The translations under genes and the position numbers were made by a program. The notes under the pieces are model-generated. The model was not told the DNA's origin. It saw nothing but the letters and a program-made list of their open reading frames with translations, and did no database searches. From Sporosarcina sp. 6E9 (GTDB lineage: Bacteria; Bacillota; Bacilli; Bacillales_A; Planococcaceae): a stretch of 64,000 nucleotides of DNA. The stretch covers positions 98,844 through 162,843 of the forward strand of contig NZ_JAGEMN010000005.1 of NCBI RefSeq assembly GCF_017921835.1. The letters run 5' to 3'. Shown in pieces: positions 8,220 through 17,539 of the stretch (its first letter is position 1; each line of letters begins with the position of its first letter).

Positions 8220-9455
8220 TTATTTCATTGGCAAATCGAAAAGAACAGACTTTTCTTTAAATAAAGTCTTTACGTTTTCATCTACTAATGGCCCTACTTG
8301 GAATTCCAACTCTTTCAGTAAATTAAATTCATCTTCTCTAAACAGGTAAACAAATAGCGCCTCATGCGCCTCGCCGGGTGCAATCTCTCCACGTACAGTT
8401 GGCTCGAGCATACCATTTGAAAGCATCGTACCACGGTTTTGATCTAAATGAAGATTCGTTTTTATCGACTTGGAAACTAACGCATCACTTCCATTTTCTA
8501 CAGAAAGCTTAATCGTTAATGCGACAAGTGGTCCTTCCCCGAAATTACTGAATCGGTCTGCATGCGCGGTTGTCGGTGTTATATTAGCATATTGAACACC
8601 TTCCAGCGTAACCTTCACGTCATCAATCGATTGTTCTTTGCTAATATCTTCTTCAGAAAAGAACAATTCTTTGTCTGCAATGCTCTCCGTGACCATCTTG
8701 TCTGCATACAATTTGGAAGTCGCTTCAGCTTTTTTTGTGCCTTCTTCAGTAATTGGAAAGAAAAAAACTGCTTCTTCTCCGAATGGTTTACTTGTATCTT
8801 CTTCCAAGTACGGTGTAGAAATCGTCATTCTTGGAGATTCCAACTTTTCAAATTGTGCCTTCGTAATCATATGCGCGGACAGTCCAGTAAAGGAACCTTT
8901 TGAATAAAGACTGACTGTATCATTTGAATCATCATTCATCCATTCATCCCGTGACACAAAATGACTTCTACCTGGCAGATGTTCCGTTGCATCATCCGAA
9001 TAAAATAATACCCCTTGATTGAACGATATATCTTTATCGCTTTTATTCTCGAGTGTCAGTTTATATGTTAAAACATAACCTTCATCTTCTTCAGCGAAAC
9101 TAGCTTTCGCAGATTCGTTCATATTCGTCACATGCACGACTTGATATTCGTCGATTGTAATGGTGACATCGTCGCTATAAGCATGCGTTAAACCTGGGTT
9201 TGTGTTTGTCATAATAATTTCAATATCACCGCCAGTTTCTTCTTCAAGATAGGTATTTAACATCTCACCATCTGAACTAGCCGCGACTTCTTCATTTTCA
9301 ACTTCTTCCTCTTCTTCTACCTCAGTTTCAGTTTCTTCGATGTCTTCGGGTTTTTCTTCCGCCTCCACCGCATCTTCTTTCTTCGGATTGCTACAAGCCC
9401 CTACTAGTAATATCAATGACAGCAGGCCAACAATGAACCAATTCTTCCATTTCAT
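8220..9455 (-). CDS. DUF5068-like lipoprotein
   Basis: This is a predicted surface lipoprotein. The ATG at 9455 (SD GGGGAG at a 9-base distance) is preferred over a TTG two codons upstream. It gives a signal peptide ending in LLVGAC, with Cys21 as the lipidation site. Residues 25-60 are a strongly acidic, low-complexity linker of Glu and Asp. Two beta-rich halves follow, each resembling DUF4352/DUF5068-type telokin-like folds (VLTYKLTLENKSDKDI, VALTIKLSVENGSDALV), suggesting an internal duplication. It stands alone between terminators. The function is unknown; the closest match I recognise is the DUF5068 group of Bacillus lipoproteins, with moderate certainty. Confidence 0.7.
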   Translation of the reverse strand: MKWKNWFIVGLLSLILLVGACSNPKKEDAVEAEEKPEDIEETETEVEEEEEVENEEVAASSDGEMLNTYLEEETGGDIEIIMTNTNPGLTHAYSDDVTITIDEYQVVHVTNMNESAKASFAEEDEGYVLTYKLTLENKSDKDISFNQGVLFYSDDATEHLPGRSHFVSRDEWMNDDSNDTVSLYSKGSFTGLSAHMITKAQFEKLESPRMTISTPYLEEDTSKPFGEEAVFFFPITEEGTKKAEATSKLYADKMVTESIADKELFFSEEDISKEQSIDDVKVTLEGVQYANITPTTAHADRFSNFGEGPLVALTIKLSVENGSDALVSKSIKTNLHLDQNRGTMLSNGMLEPTVRGEIAPGEAHEALFVYLFREDEFNLLKELEFQVGPLVDENVKTLFKEKSVLFDLPMK

Positions 9456-9593
9456 AGACAATTTCTCCCCTTTTGTGTATTAAATATTCATCCTACCACT
9501 ATTCAATACCCTAAAATGTATATATTATCCATTCAACACTTTGAACCTAGGTAATAAATACATTCCAGGAGGAAACACCCATCTGGTTTTATT

Positions 9594-9637
9594 CGAATAA
9601 AAAAACACTTCCCTAAATTACTTGGGAAGTGTTTTTG
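9594..9637 (-). terminator. Rho-independent terminator overlapping the ABC permease stop
   Basis: Stem AAAAACACTTCCC / GGGAAGTGTTTTT with a 10-base loop is followed by a T-run on the minus strand. The permease stop codon (9618-9620) lies in the loop, so the last codons form the 5' arm. Confidence 0.85.
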
Positions 9638-11240
9638 GAAACACAATGCGCCAACCCACTGAAATAAAAATGAGCAGAACAGCACTATATATATACGCCC
9701 CATAGTTGATGAATGTTGAAATCAAATGGGCAACCACAAAAACACCGGTGAATATGCTTAACAAAAACATTTTAAAGCCATCCGTCTCTTGTGCAAACTC
9801 AAATGAATTCGAAAAAGGATAGGTTTCATTATTGATCATCTTATACGTAATCAACGTCTGCAAGATTCCGCCCAATAGCACCGCAAGCAGTTCTGGAATC
9901 ACGTTTAGTGTAAATATCCAGGTGAAAACACCGCCTAAGAGAAGAAAAACTGGAAGATATAACTTCACCAAAAATGCTTTTAAGGCGCCACTATAGGCGG
10001 CAGATTGATTTTTAATCGGAGCTGCTTTTAACAGCCAACTACCTTTATAGCTTCCCGAAAACTTTAACATATGAACCGTCATCGGAATGAGGAAATTACA
10101 AAAATAAATGAATAAAAACGTCCGCCCTGTTGAAATATCCGCCAAACTCCGTTCACTCAACTCTGTAAAAATAAAGATGAACGGAAAAACAAGCGCAATC
10201 CCTATGCCGGGATACACTTTCAACTTAAACTCGCGCTCTTTTTTCATCATTGTCATCGCAAATCGAAAAAATAATCGTTCCTCTTTGTTACGACACGTTA
10301 GCGTAGCCCATAAATTCACAAGCCGATTGCTATTCCGTTCTTTTCCCGAATCACTTAATAATTTCTCCAAGTTGCGTTCAAATGAAGGCATCAGACGTGC
10401 ATAAAGGAAGATAGCAATTACCGGAATGACAAACCCAAGTATGGCTAAGGTCATCAACGGCCCCTTAAAGTTTTGATACATCACAAGATCGAATGTTGCC
10501 CCGTACCATAACGGTGGAATGAATACATGCCACCAGCTAAACGAGTAAATAACATCAAAATCAACCACATTAAATGCGCGAATCATGATTTGATAACCGA
10601 CGATGACACCGACAGATAACAGGATTTGAAAATAGTTGATCATATCTTTTAGCCTTTCACCATCGAAAAAGCGTAGAACGAATAAATAAAATAACGCCGT
10701 CAATACAACTATAAAAAGCAATGTAAATATCAAGTCTATAAAAAATACGATTGAAAATATAACCCCATGTTTAAATACGCTGACAAGTAGCGGAATCGCC
10801 ACGAAAGCACCCGTAATAACTGTCATATAAATCATCACGTGGATAATCTTCGCTGCGCTAATCGTCCGGCCGTTAATCGGCTTCGTGTTTAAAATGTTTT
10901 TATCGCGCACATCTAAAAGTACAGTTGAGAAATCTGAAATCATAGACGTCATAATGATAAAAATAATCATGCCGAACACAAGACTCATTTGAAAAATATA
11001 ATTCGTTCCCAATAGCATAAACGGCACTAGGATAAGCCCATATAATGCATAAATCCATAATGACTTGAAAAAGTGATTGCCTTCCTTCTTTTTAGATTCA
11101 TTAAAAATGGTTGGCACTCTTCTTTGGTCCATCGTCAATTTAATCATTAGGATTTTTTGCATCGCTTCAAAATCAATGCCAAACTTCTCAAATAAGCCTT
11201 TAAATAGTCTGAGGAACTGCAATGATTTAAAGTTCTGCAT
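9618..11240 (-). CDS. ABC-2-like exporter permease, Firmicutes type
   Basis: This is a polytopic membrane protein with about 12 hydrophobic segments (for example residues 60-85, 120-145, 150-175 and 190-215), paired with the ATPase encoded just upstream. The ATG at 11240 is chosen because GAGGG lies 10 bases before it and it overlaps the ATPase stop by 14 bases, a normal translational coupling; an earlier start at 11282 would overlap by 56. The length becomes 540 residues. It resembles the large permeases of Bacillus two-gene ABC systems (YthPQ-like). The substrate is unknown; export of a peptide, lipid or drug is possible. Confidence 0.75.
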   Translation of the reverse strand: MQNFKSLQFLRLFKGLFEKFGIDFEAMQKILMIKLTMDQRRVPTIFNESKKKEGNHFFKSLWIYALYGLILVPFMLLGTNYIFQMSLVFGMIIFIIMTSMISDFSTVLLDVRDKNILNTKPINGRTISAAKIIHVMIYMTVITGAFVAIPLLVSVFKHGVIFSIVFFIDLIFTLLFIVVLTALFYLFVLRFFDGERLKDMINYFQILLSVGVIVGYQIMIRAFNVVDFDVIYSFSWWHVFIPPLWYGATFDLVMYQNFKGPLMTLAILGFVIPVIAIFLYARLMPSFERNLEKLLSDSGKERNSNRLVNLWATLTCRNKEERLFFRFAMTMMKKEREFKLKVYPGIGIALVFPFIFIFTELSERSLADISTGRTFLFIYFCNFLIPMTVHMLKFSGSYKGSWLLKAAPIKNQSAAYSGALKAFLVKLYLPVFLLLGGVFTWIFTLNVIPELLAVLLGGILQTLITYKMINNETYPFSNSFEFAQETDGFKMFLLSIFTGVFVVAHLISTFINYGAYIYSAVLLIFISVGWRIVFPKTLPK

Positions 11241-12027
11241 CGCGAGAACCCTCACCAACAATCGATACGACTCGTTCTGCAATCGTATTATGCTTTGTAA
11301 AGCCCGTTAATTGATTGAAAATATCCGAAAGCGTTCCTTTTTCACTTAATATCTGCAATTCTTCGAAACTACCATCAGCAACAACTTTTCCTTCAACTAG
11401 CAAGACTATCCGATTACTAATCTTCTCGACAAGATCCATAATATGTGACGAATAAAATATCGTTTTACCTTGCGCTGCCAATTGCGTTAATAACGCTTGA
11501 ATAATCATAATGCTATTCGCATCAAGACCGCTTAATGGCTCATCCAAAAATAGCAAATCTGGATCATGCAATAAACTGGAAATAATCAACATTTTTTGTT
11601 TCATGCCTTTTGAAAACGAAGAAAGTCTTTTATGAGCAACATCTTCCAAATCAAATTCATTCAGCAATCTTAACGCTTTATCCTGTGCAATGTTTGGATC
11701 CAGCCCATATAATTCACCTGTAAATTGTAAATATTCAAGTGCAGTGAGCGTATCATACGCTTCTGCATTCTCAGGAACATAACCAATTCTTCGTTTATAA
11801 TCGGGATTACCTTCTGAAATGTCATACCCGAAAAGTTCAACTTTCCCCTCATAACCATCGATTAACCCAAGCATGATCTTAACCGTTGTACTTTTCCCCG
11901 CGCCGTTCGGACCAATATAGCCAATAATTTGTCCTTTGAAAACTTCTAAATCCACGCCGTTTAATATGCGCTTAGGACCGTAATTCATGGATAGATTGGT
12001 AAGTGACAACACTTTTTCAGACTTCAT
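11227..12027 (-). CDS. ABC transporter ATP-binding protein
   Basis: This is the cytoplasmic ATPase of a two-component ABC exporter. The Walker A GPNGAGKST lies near residue 40, the signature SFSKGMKQKM near residue 137 and the Walker B DLLFLDEP near residue 158, followed by a D-loop SGLDANS and a switch His in YSSHIMD. The ATG at 12027 is preferred because GGGGGG lies 6 bases upstream; the ATG at 12033 touches the SD directly. Its end overlaps the permease gene, so the two are co-translated. Its architecture is that of drug/bacteriocin-type exporters and not of importers, as no binding protein is nearby. Confidence 0.88.
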   Translation of the reverse strand: MKSEKVLSLTNLSMNYGPKRILNGVDLEVFKGQIIGYIGPNGAGKSTTVKIMLGLIDGYEGKVELFGYDISEGNPDYKRRIGYVPENAEAYDTLTALEYLQFTGELYGLDPNIAQDKALRLLNEFDLEDVAHKRLSSFSKGMKQKMLIISSLLHDPDLLFLDEPLSGLDANSIMIIQALLTQLAAQGKTIFYSSHIMDLVEKISNRIVLLVEGKVVADGSFEELQILSEKGTLSDIFNQLTGFTKHNTIAERVVSIVGEGSRDAEL

Positions 12028-12070
12028 ATTCATCCCCCCGTTGTCATTATATTACCACAATTTTCAAATA

Positions 12071-12104
12071 CGAAAAGACGAAAGAAATAATTTTTCTTTC
12101 GTCT
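12071..12104 (-). terminator. Probable terminator after the nucleoside transporter gene
   Basis: Stem AGACGAAAGAAA / TTTCTTTCGTCT with a 5-base loop, followed on the minus strand by TTTCG. The U-tract is short, so efficiency may be modest. Confidence 0.65.
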
Positions 12105-12120
12105 AGATGAACCTATTTAA

Positions 12121-13332
12121 TTATATAAACATACCCGCAATGGCCGCGCTTAATAATGAAGCCAACATACCGCCGGCAACCGCTCGAATTCCCATTTTTG
12201 CTATATCGGGACGTCGACTCGGCGCCATTTCACCTAATCCACCTAGAAGAATTGCCAATGAACTTAAATTCGCAAATCCACATAACGCAAAACTGACGAT
12301 AATTACGGTTTTAGGTAGTAACTCGGGAATTTGAGGCGCAAAAGCAGCATAAGCTACAAACTCATTTAACACAAGCTTTTGACCGATAAAACTTCCTGCC
12401 GTAATCGCTTCTGACCACGGAACGCCAATTGCAAAAGCAAGCGGAGAAAACAGAACGCCTAAGATTCCTTCAAGCGTAATAGAACCATATCCAAACCAGC
12501 CGCCAATACCGCCTAACAGCCCGTTAATCATAGCGATTAACGCAATAAACGCTAATAACATCGCACCGACATTTAACGCGAGTTTTAATCCATCGCTCGC
12601 CCCGCGCGCCGCTGCATCAATCACGTTTACGGAATCGCTGTCCTTTTCCATTGTAAATTCTGTAATGGCTGATTCTTCTTTCTCTGGTATCATCATTTTC
12701 GCAATGATCAATCCCGCGGGTGCCGCCATGAAACTTGCAGCAAGCAGATATTCAAGTGGTACACCTAACAAGGCGTAACCCGCCAGAACAGAACCTGCAA
12801 TAGAAGCCAGTCCACCCGTCATAACAGCAAATAGTTCCGACTTTGTCATATTTGCCAAGAATGGTCGAATCACGAGTGGCGCCTCTGTTTGCCCAACAAA
12901 GATATTCGCTGCAGCAGATACCGATTCCGCCCGACTCGTTCCAAGCAGTTTTGACAAGCCACCACCGATCAATTTAATGATCATTTGCATAATACCGAGG
13001 TAGTATAGAACAGAAATTAAAGCCGAAAAGAAAATGATAATCGTTAATACTTGGAAAGCGAAAACAAACCCAAAATTTTTCGTATCCGCAACGGGACCAA
13101 ATAGAAATCCAATCCCTTCACCTGCGTAGTCAATCACATTTTGAACTTTGTCTGATAACTTTTTCAACAATTTCCTTCCCGTTTCCCACTCCAACACAAT
13201 AAACGCAAATGATACTTGTATCGCCAAACCGACTAAAATGGTTCTGAAATTTATAGACCTTTTCGCATTTGACAAAAGAAATGCAATTCCGAGCACAACA
13301 AATATCCCGAAAAGTCCCCATAGTAAATTCAA
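12121..13332 (-). CDS. NupC/CNT-family nucleoside transporter
   Basis: This is a concentrative nucleoside transporter that imports nucleosides with a proton or sodium ion. The order of conserved blocks fits the family: an N-terminal helix pair, [19 protein letters not shown], the [15 protein letters not shown] pore motif near residue 167, and [19 protein letters not shown] near residue 315, which forms part of the nucleoside site. Its 403 residues are the usual length. The start is TTG with GAGGTGG 8 bases upstream. The gene is monocistronic. Two inverted repeats lie upstream (see findings), but no purine riboswitch is recognisable. Confidence 0.9.
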   Translation of the reverse strand: MNLLWGLFGIFVVLGIAFLLSNAKRSINFRTILVGLAIQVSFAFIVLEWETGRKLLKKLSDKVQNVIDYAGEGIGFLFGPVADTKNFGFVFAFQVLTIIIFFSALISVLYYLGIMQMIIKLIGGGLSKLLGTSRAESVSAAANIFVGQTEAPLVIRPFLANMTKSELFAVMTGGLASIAGSVLAGYALLGVPLEYLLAASFMAAPAGLIIAKMMIPEKEESAITEFTMEKDSDSVNVIDAAARGASDGLKLALNVGAMLLAFIALIAMINGLLGGIGGWFGYGSITLEGILGVLFSPLAFAIGVPWSEAITAGSFIGQKLVLNEFVAYAAFAPQIPELLPKTVIIVSFALCGFANLSSLAILLGGLGEMAPSRRPDIAKMGIRAVAGGMLASLLSAAIAGMFI

Positions 13333-13463
13333 TTATTCCACCTCATAAAATTCATTTTTCCCACATGAAAAACCATTACGAAAATGCACAAAATTGCATT
13401 AATGACAAGCTTTATCAATAGGTGACCTAGGAATTTTAACAAACTATTTCACGAATGTAAATC

Positions 13464-13504
13464 AAAATAAAAAGGTTCCTCCTAATAACTAGGATGAACC
13501 TTTT
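13464..13504 (-). terminator. Rho-independent terminator after the acyl-CoA ligase gene
   Basis: On the minus strand AAAAGGTTC-TCCTA pairs with TAGGA-GAACCTTTT across one mismatch, followed by TTTTTATTTTG. It begins 20 bases after the stop of the ligase gene. Confidence 0.85.
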
Positions 13505-13524
13505 CAAATTTTTAATACTAATTT

Positions 13525-15090
13525 TTATTTCATTGAGGAGAGCAGTTCTTTCGCTTGCTCACGCATCATGAATTTTTGGATTTTTCCACTCGCATTTCGA
13601 GGAAGTTCATCCACGATGTGATAAGTTTTTGGTCGTTTATACCCCGCCAGTTTTTCATGATTTTTGCAAAATTGATCCAGCTCATCTGCCGTTAGCGACG
13701 GGTCTTTACTGACAATGAATGCAACCACTTGCTCGCCCCACTTTTCATCTGGTGCACCTAAAACGGCAACATCAAGAACCGCCGCATGCTCATGTAAAAC
13801 ATCTTCTACTTCACGCGGATAAATATTTTCACCACCGCTAATTATCATATCGTCAACGCGGTCCGCAATATATAAATAGCCATCCTCATCCATATAACCG
13901 AGATCACTTGAGTGATACCAACCTTGACTTAATGCCTCGTTCGTATCTTCCGCGCGGTTATAATACCCGACCATCATGCAAGGACCTTTGACAATAATTT
14001 CGCCAACTTCACCGGGCGGCAATACATCTTCAGGATTCGAGGGACCATCCGCATTTGCACGCACCACTCGAATCTCATGATTGTAGCAAGCTTTTCCTGC
14101 AGATCCGGCTTTCGTTAACTGCTCGTCCTCCATTAAAAACGTAATGGCAGGTCCCATTTCCGTTTGGCCATACGCCTGAACCAAATCAATTTTCAACACT
14201 TTATTCACTTCATTCACAAGTACTGGCGCCATTGGAGCTGCACCGTATAAGCCTAACCTCATTGATTGCGTATTATAGGCAGCAACATCTTCTTGAAGCA
14301 TCATATTCCACATCGTCGGTGCCGAAAACATAATCGTCACCTTTTCTTCTTCAATTGTTTTTAACGCTTTTGCGGGGTTAAACTGATGCATAATAACGCT
14401 TTTCGCACCGGCTTGTACGCGAGGAATCACGTTGCAATGCAATTCAGCACAATGAAACATCGGTGCGGCAACAAGCCCGATATCGTTTTTCGTGCATGTT
14501 AAAGCAGTAATGCATATCAGACTCTGCTCAGCCATTGCACGATGGCGGTGAATGACGCCTTTCGGTCTGCCTGTCGTCCCGCTCGTATACATGATGGCAT
14601 ACATATCCGTTTCGCTCACGTCCACCTGGGGACTCGCAGTAGATGCCTTCGCGACTTCCGCTGCATAGCTTTTAGCATAGTCAGGCGCATCTTCTTCAAT
14701 GAACCAAAATTGAATTTCTGGGAACTTTGCTTGCACAGAAGCTACAACCTCCGCCAAGGCTTTTTCAAACAAGACAACTTTTGGACTTGCATCTTTTAAT
14801 ATATAGGAAAGTTCTTCTGATTTTAAACGAAAATTGATGGGATTAAACACTGCCCCTATTTTAGCCGTCGCAAAAAGCGTCGTGATTAGTTCGCTCGTGT
14901 TGAATAAAAATGTAGAAACCCGATCCCCTTTTTTCACGCCAGCTGATTGCAGCGCGTTTGCGAGGCGATTCACATCGACCGCCCACTCTTCATAGGTCCA
15001 TCTTTTATTTTTCTTTATATCTACAAGCGCTTCTCTTTCAGGATAATTACGAACGGTTTGATCAAAAATTTTCCCCAATGTCGCGTACAT
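13525..15090 (-). CDS. Long-chain acyl-CoA synthetase (AMP-binding family)
   Basis: This cytoplasmic or peripheral-membrane ligase activates a carboxylic acid with ATP to an acyl-adenylate and then a CoA thioester. The P-loop-like motif YTSGTTGRPKG lies near residue 173, the adenine motif YGQTEMGP near residue 312, the hinge region DRVDDMIISGGENIYPREVE near residue 405, and the catalytic Lys in RNASGKIQK near residue 506. The ATG at 15090 (AAAGGGG SD, 9 bases) is preferred over an ATG three codons earlier that abuts the SD. The length is 521 residues. Fatty acids of medium or long chain are the likely substrate. It is monocistronic. Confidence 0.88.
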   Translation of the reverse strand: MYATLGKIFDQTVRNYPEREALVDIKKNKRWTYEEWAVDVNRLANALQSAGVKKGDRVSTFLFNTSELITTLFATAKIGAVFNPINFRLKSEELSYILKDASPKVVLFEKALAEVVASVQAKFPEIQFWFIEEDAPDYAKSYAAEVAKASTASPQVDVSETDMYAIMYTSGTTGRPKGVIHRHRAMAEQSLICITALTCTKNDIGLVAAPMFHCAELHCNVIPRVQAGAKSVIMHQFNPAKALKTIEEEKVTIMFSAPTMWNMMLQEDVAAYNTQSMRLGLYGAAPMAPVLVNEVNKVLKIDLVQAYGQTEMGPAITFLMEDEQLTKAGSAGKACYNHEIRVVRANADGPSNPEDVLPPGEVGEIIVKGPCMMVGYYNRAEDTNEALSQGWYHSSDLGYMDEDGYLYIADRVDDMIISGGENIYPREVEDVLHEHAAVLDVAVLGAPDEKWGEQVVAFIVSKDPSLTADELDQFCKNHEKLAGYKRPKTYHIVDELPRNASGKIQKFMMREQAKELLSSMK

Positions 15091-15175
15091 TTCTATCATC
15101 CCCTTTATTGAAAATATATCCCACTTTAATAATGTCAGATAATACTAATTATTGCAATACCATTTGTGCCAAATT

Positions 15176-15203
15176 AAAAAACCACGTTCACATTCGAACG
15201 TGG
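15176..15203 (-). terminator. Rho-independent terminator after rluF
   Basis: Stem CCACGTTC / GAACGTGG with a 6-base loop, then TTTTTT on the minus strand; it starts 6 bases after the rluF stop codon. Confidence 0.9.
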
Positions 15204-15208
15204 TCAAC

Positions 15209-15907
15209 CTATTTTTTTAACCCGCTTACTTCTTCATCCGTTAAATACCGCCAATGACCGAGTTCCAATTGACCCAATAAGAGATCTTTAATCCGCACGC
15301 GTTGTAGTTTTGTAACCGTGAATTGGAAACGCCTGCACATTCTTCTAATTTGACGGTTTAATCCTTGTGATAAGGTAATTTTGAATCGATAATCATCTAG
15401 TTGAATGACTGTACATTTTTTAGTTGTGATGATTGCTTTTTTTCTCGGATTATAAATTTCCACGCCGCCTGCCATGCTGGCTATAAATGCCGCGGTTATT
15501 TCTTTATCAACCGTTACGATATAATCTTTTTCTTCATTATGTTCTTCTCGTAAGAGTTCATTCACGATGCTACCATCATCGGTTAGTAGAATTAGCCCTT
15601 CAGATAATTTGTCGAGCCGACCCACCGGAAAAATACGTTCAGGATAATTAAGATAGTCGATAATATTTCCATCTATATTTCCGGCGGTTGTACAGGTTAT
15701 TCCAGGTGGTTTATTGAGCATGATGTAAATGTCGTTTTCTTTCGCTAATAGAAGTTGACCTTCTACTTCAACCTTATCCCCTTCACTGATCATACAACCA
15801 ATCCCAACTGTAACATCGTTTACAGTCACCTTTTGTTCTCTAATCAACACATCCGCCCGTCGTCTTGAACAATATCCGGATGATGCAATAAATTGATTTA
15901 CCCTCAT
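15209..15907 (-). CDS. rluF: 23S rRNA pseudouridine synthase, RluF type
   Basis: This enzyme isomerises uridine to pseudouridine in 23S rRNA (position 2604 in the E. coli enzyme). An S4 RNA-binding domain occupies residues 1-60 (VNQFIASSGYCSRRRAD). The catalytic block GRLDKLSEGL near residue 102 contains the essential Asp, and SQGLNRQIRRMC near residue 195 is the conserved basic motif. The C-terminal part (TVTKLQRVRIKDLLLGQLELGHWRYLTDEE) matches RluF more closely than RluB. The ATG at 15907 has GGAGG 5 bases upstream; an ATG four codons earlier contains that SD. A hairpin ending in T-residues sits between it and the small gene upstream. Confidence 0.88.
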   Translation of the reverse strand: MRVNQFIASSGYCSRRRADVLIREQKVTVNDVTVGIGCMISEGDKVEVEGQLLLAKENDIYIMLNKPPGITCTTAGNIDGNIIDYLNYPERIFPVGRLDKLSEGLILLTDDGSIVNELLREEHNEEKDYIVTVDKEITAAFIASMAGGVEIYNPRKKAIITTKKCTVIQLDDYRFKITLSQGLNRQIRRMCRRFQFTVTKLQRVRIKDLLLGQLELGHWRYLTDEEVSGLKK

Positions 15908-15926
15908 TTTTTCCTCCATCTATTTC

Positions 15927-15957
15927 GAAAAAAAAGACTTACCTTTTAGGCAAGTCT
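15927..15957 (-). terminator. Hairpin with U-tract between the small ORF and rluF
   Basis: On the minus strand AGACTTGCC pairs with GGTAAGTCT (one G-T pair) and is followed by TTTTTTTT. It overlaps the stop of the 63-residue gene and ends 20 bases before the rluF start, so it may terminate the upstream transcript or attenuate rluF. Confidence 0.75.
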
Positions 15958-16130
15958 AGTTCCTGATACAATATGCGATATTCGCCGTCTTCAGCAACTT
16001 CAGCGTGAAACAAAGCTTTAAGGGCGAAACTTTTTTCTATATCCATTTCTTTCATAATTTGGTTTAAGCGCACTTGCAGATATTCATTCTCTTTAACAAG
16101 TTGCTTCATTTGCGATTTATAGTACTTCAT
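15939..16130 (-). CDS. Small charged helical protein of unknown function
   Basis: I do not recognise this 63-residue protein. It is rich in Lys, Glu and Gln; residues 1-40 (KQLVKENEYLQVRLNQIMKE) have leucine-type spacing compatible with a short coiled coil. No signal peptide, membrane segment or cysteine pair is present. The ATG at 16130 is preferred, with GGAG 10 bases upstream; a start nine codons earlier would include that SD. It lies between an NlpC/P60 hydrolase gene and rluF, with a terminator hairpin at its end. It is probably cytoplasmic and may be a small partner or regulatory protein. Confidence 0.6.
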   Translation of the reverse strand: MKYYKSQMKQLVKENEYLQVRLNQIMKEMDIEKSFALKALFHAEVAEDGEYRILYQELDLPKR

Positions 16131-16190
16131 AACTTTTTTACTCCTTCCGGAAATCAAATCTCTCTATTAAGTATAGCATTACTTACTTCA

Positions 16191-17462
16191 TCAATCGAGG
16201 TATCGTCTTGCCCCTGCATATTCAGAAGTCCAATGTTTTGATTCAAATACATCCACCATTTCTACAGTGCTAGCTGGGTTCGGTGCATGAATCATTTTTC
16301 CGTCACCGATATACATGCCAACATGGTGAACGGCACCTTTTCCTTGCTCATACGCAAAAAACAACAGGTCACCCTTTTGCAAATCATCTTTATTTACAGC
16401 TGACCCATGTGTCGCTTGTACGGATGAATCCCTTGGTATTGTGATTCCATTTGCTTGATAGATTGTATAAGTGAAACCGGAGCAGTCAAACCCGAATCCT
16501 GACGTGCCCGCCCAGAGATACGGCAAAGATAAAAACTGTTCACCTGCTTGAACTAATGTTTCCCCGGTTGGCTTTGGAATATCCTGTTCAGATTGAAAAA
16601 CAGCCACTTCTTCAGATAAAATCCACTTTTCACCATCGCCGGGCGTCATAATCCGCGTGACTCCGCCTTCCAGCGAAATTACAGGGAGTCTAGTATTATA
16701 GCTGACTTCCATGAATTTCTTTTGCAATTGTTCATCAACGTATAGCCAACTGGTCGGTTTCATGATAACGACGAAATCGTTTTGTTCTTTTACCACAGCG
16801 AAGTCATAGCTTGTAGTTAGTTGTGTTTTGGGCATCCATCCCAGATAACCGAGCTCACTTTTCGGAGTCAGTTGGCCGTGAACTGCTACTTTCGCCCACT
16901 CGCCTGATTCTTCTACAATAGTGACTGATTGACCTAAAAGCGCTTGCGTTTCCAATCTTCCAACAAGCCATTTTCTTTGATCTATCGACATGCTCGTCGT
17001 CCATTTCCATAGGTCTACAGGATTCTCAGCAGAAGGGCTATCAATCGGCCGCGTATTCTCCGGTTCTGACCAAAGCGTTGCAACGGCCACGTTAATAAAC
17101 GCTAAATCAGGATTGCTTTGTTCTATTTGTTTCTTTTCCAACGCTTCTTTTGCTTTCGCCTGAGCAGCTTTCCTTTTCTCTTCAGCTTCTTCCTTGGCAA
17201 TCGCGGAACCTATCTCTTTATCTATCTGTTGATTGTCTGAAACAACGGGCTCATTTTCATGAACTTCTGATTCGTTGACCATTAGAATGATGGAAATAAC
17301 CAATAGTAGGGCTAAATAACATGAATACACTTTTAAAAACTTTTTTCTCTTCGAGGGTTTACCGTGGAATTTCAGAAAGACTTTGGGCATACTTAACCAC
17401 AACAACAAATAAATTATACTTGCTAGAAATATCCCGATAAATAGTAGTGTAATCGACGCCAT
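16191..17462 (-). CDS. Membrane-anchored NlpC/P60 (C40) peptidoglycan endopeptidase with SH3-like region
   Basis: This predicted cell-wall hydrolase cleaves peptide stems (gamma-D-glutamyl-diamino-acid type in close relatives such as YkfC). Residues 5-23 and 43-60 are hydrophobic helices separated by a basic loop, and residues 75-115 form a charged Lys/Glu-rich segment. Residues about 120-290 look like bacterial SH3 modules, and residues 305-423 are the C40 catalytic domain with Cys in GFDCSGF, His in HHVGMYIGD and His in MIHAPNP. The ATG is preceded by GGGGGG. Unlike secreted YkfC-type enzymes it keeps two N-terminal helices, so it probably stays in the membrane with its hydrolase facing the wall. 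Confidence 0.85.
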   Translation of the reverse strand: MASITLLFIGIFLASIIYLLLWLSMPKVFLKFHGKPSKRKKFLKVYSCYLALLLVISIILMVNESEVHENEPVVSDNQQIDKEIGSAIAKEEAEEKRKAAQAKAKEALEKKQIEQSNPDLAFINVAVATLWSEPENTRPIDSPSAENPVDLWKWTTSMSIDQRKWLVGRLETQALLGQSVTIVEESGEWAKVAVHGQLTPKSELGYLGWMPKTQLTTSYDFAVVKEQNDFVVIMKPTSWLYVDEQLQKKFMEVSYNTRLPVISLEGGVTRIMTPGDGEKWILSEEVAVFQSEQDIPKPTGETLVQAGEQFLSLPYLWAGTSGFGFDCSGFTYTIYQANGITIPRDSSVQATHGSAVNKDDLQKGDLLFFAYEQGKGAVHHVGMYIGDGKMIHAPNPASTVEMVDVFESKHWTSEYAGARRYLD

Positions 17463-17539
17463 TTAGATCCCCCCGTTCGTTACTTTATAAATTTAGAATA
17501 GCATGATTCTATGAAGATAAACCATCCTAGTAAAAACTA

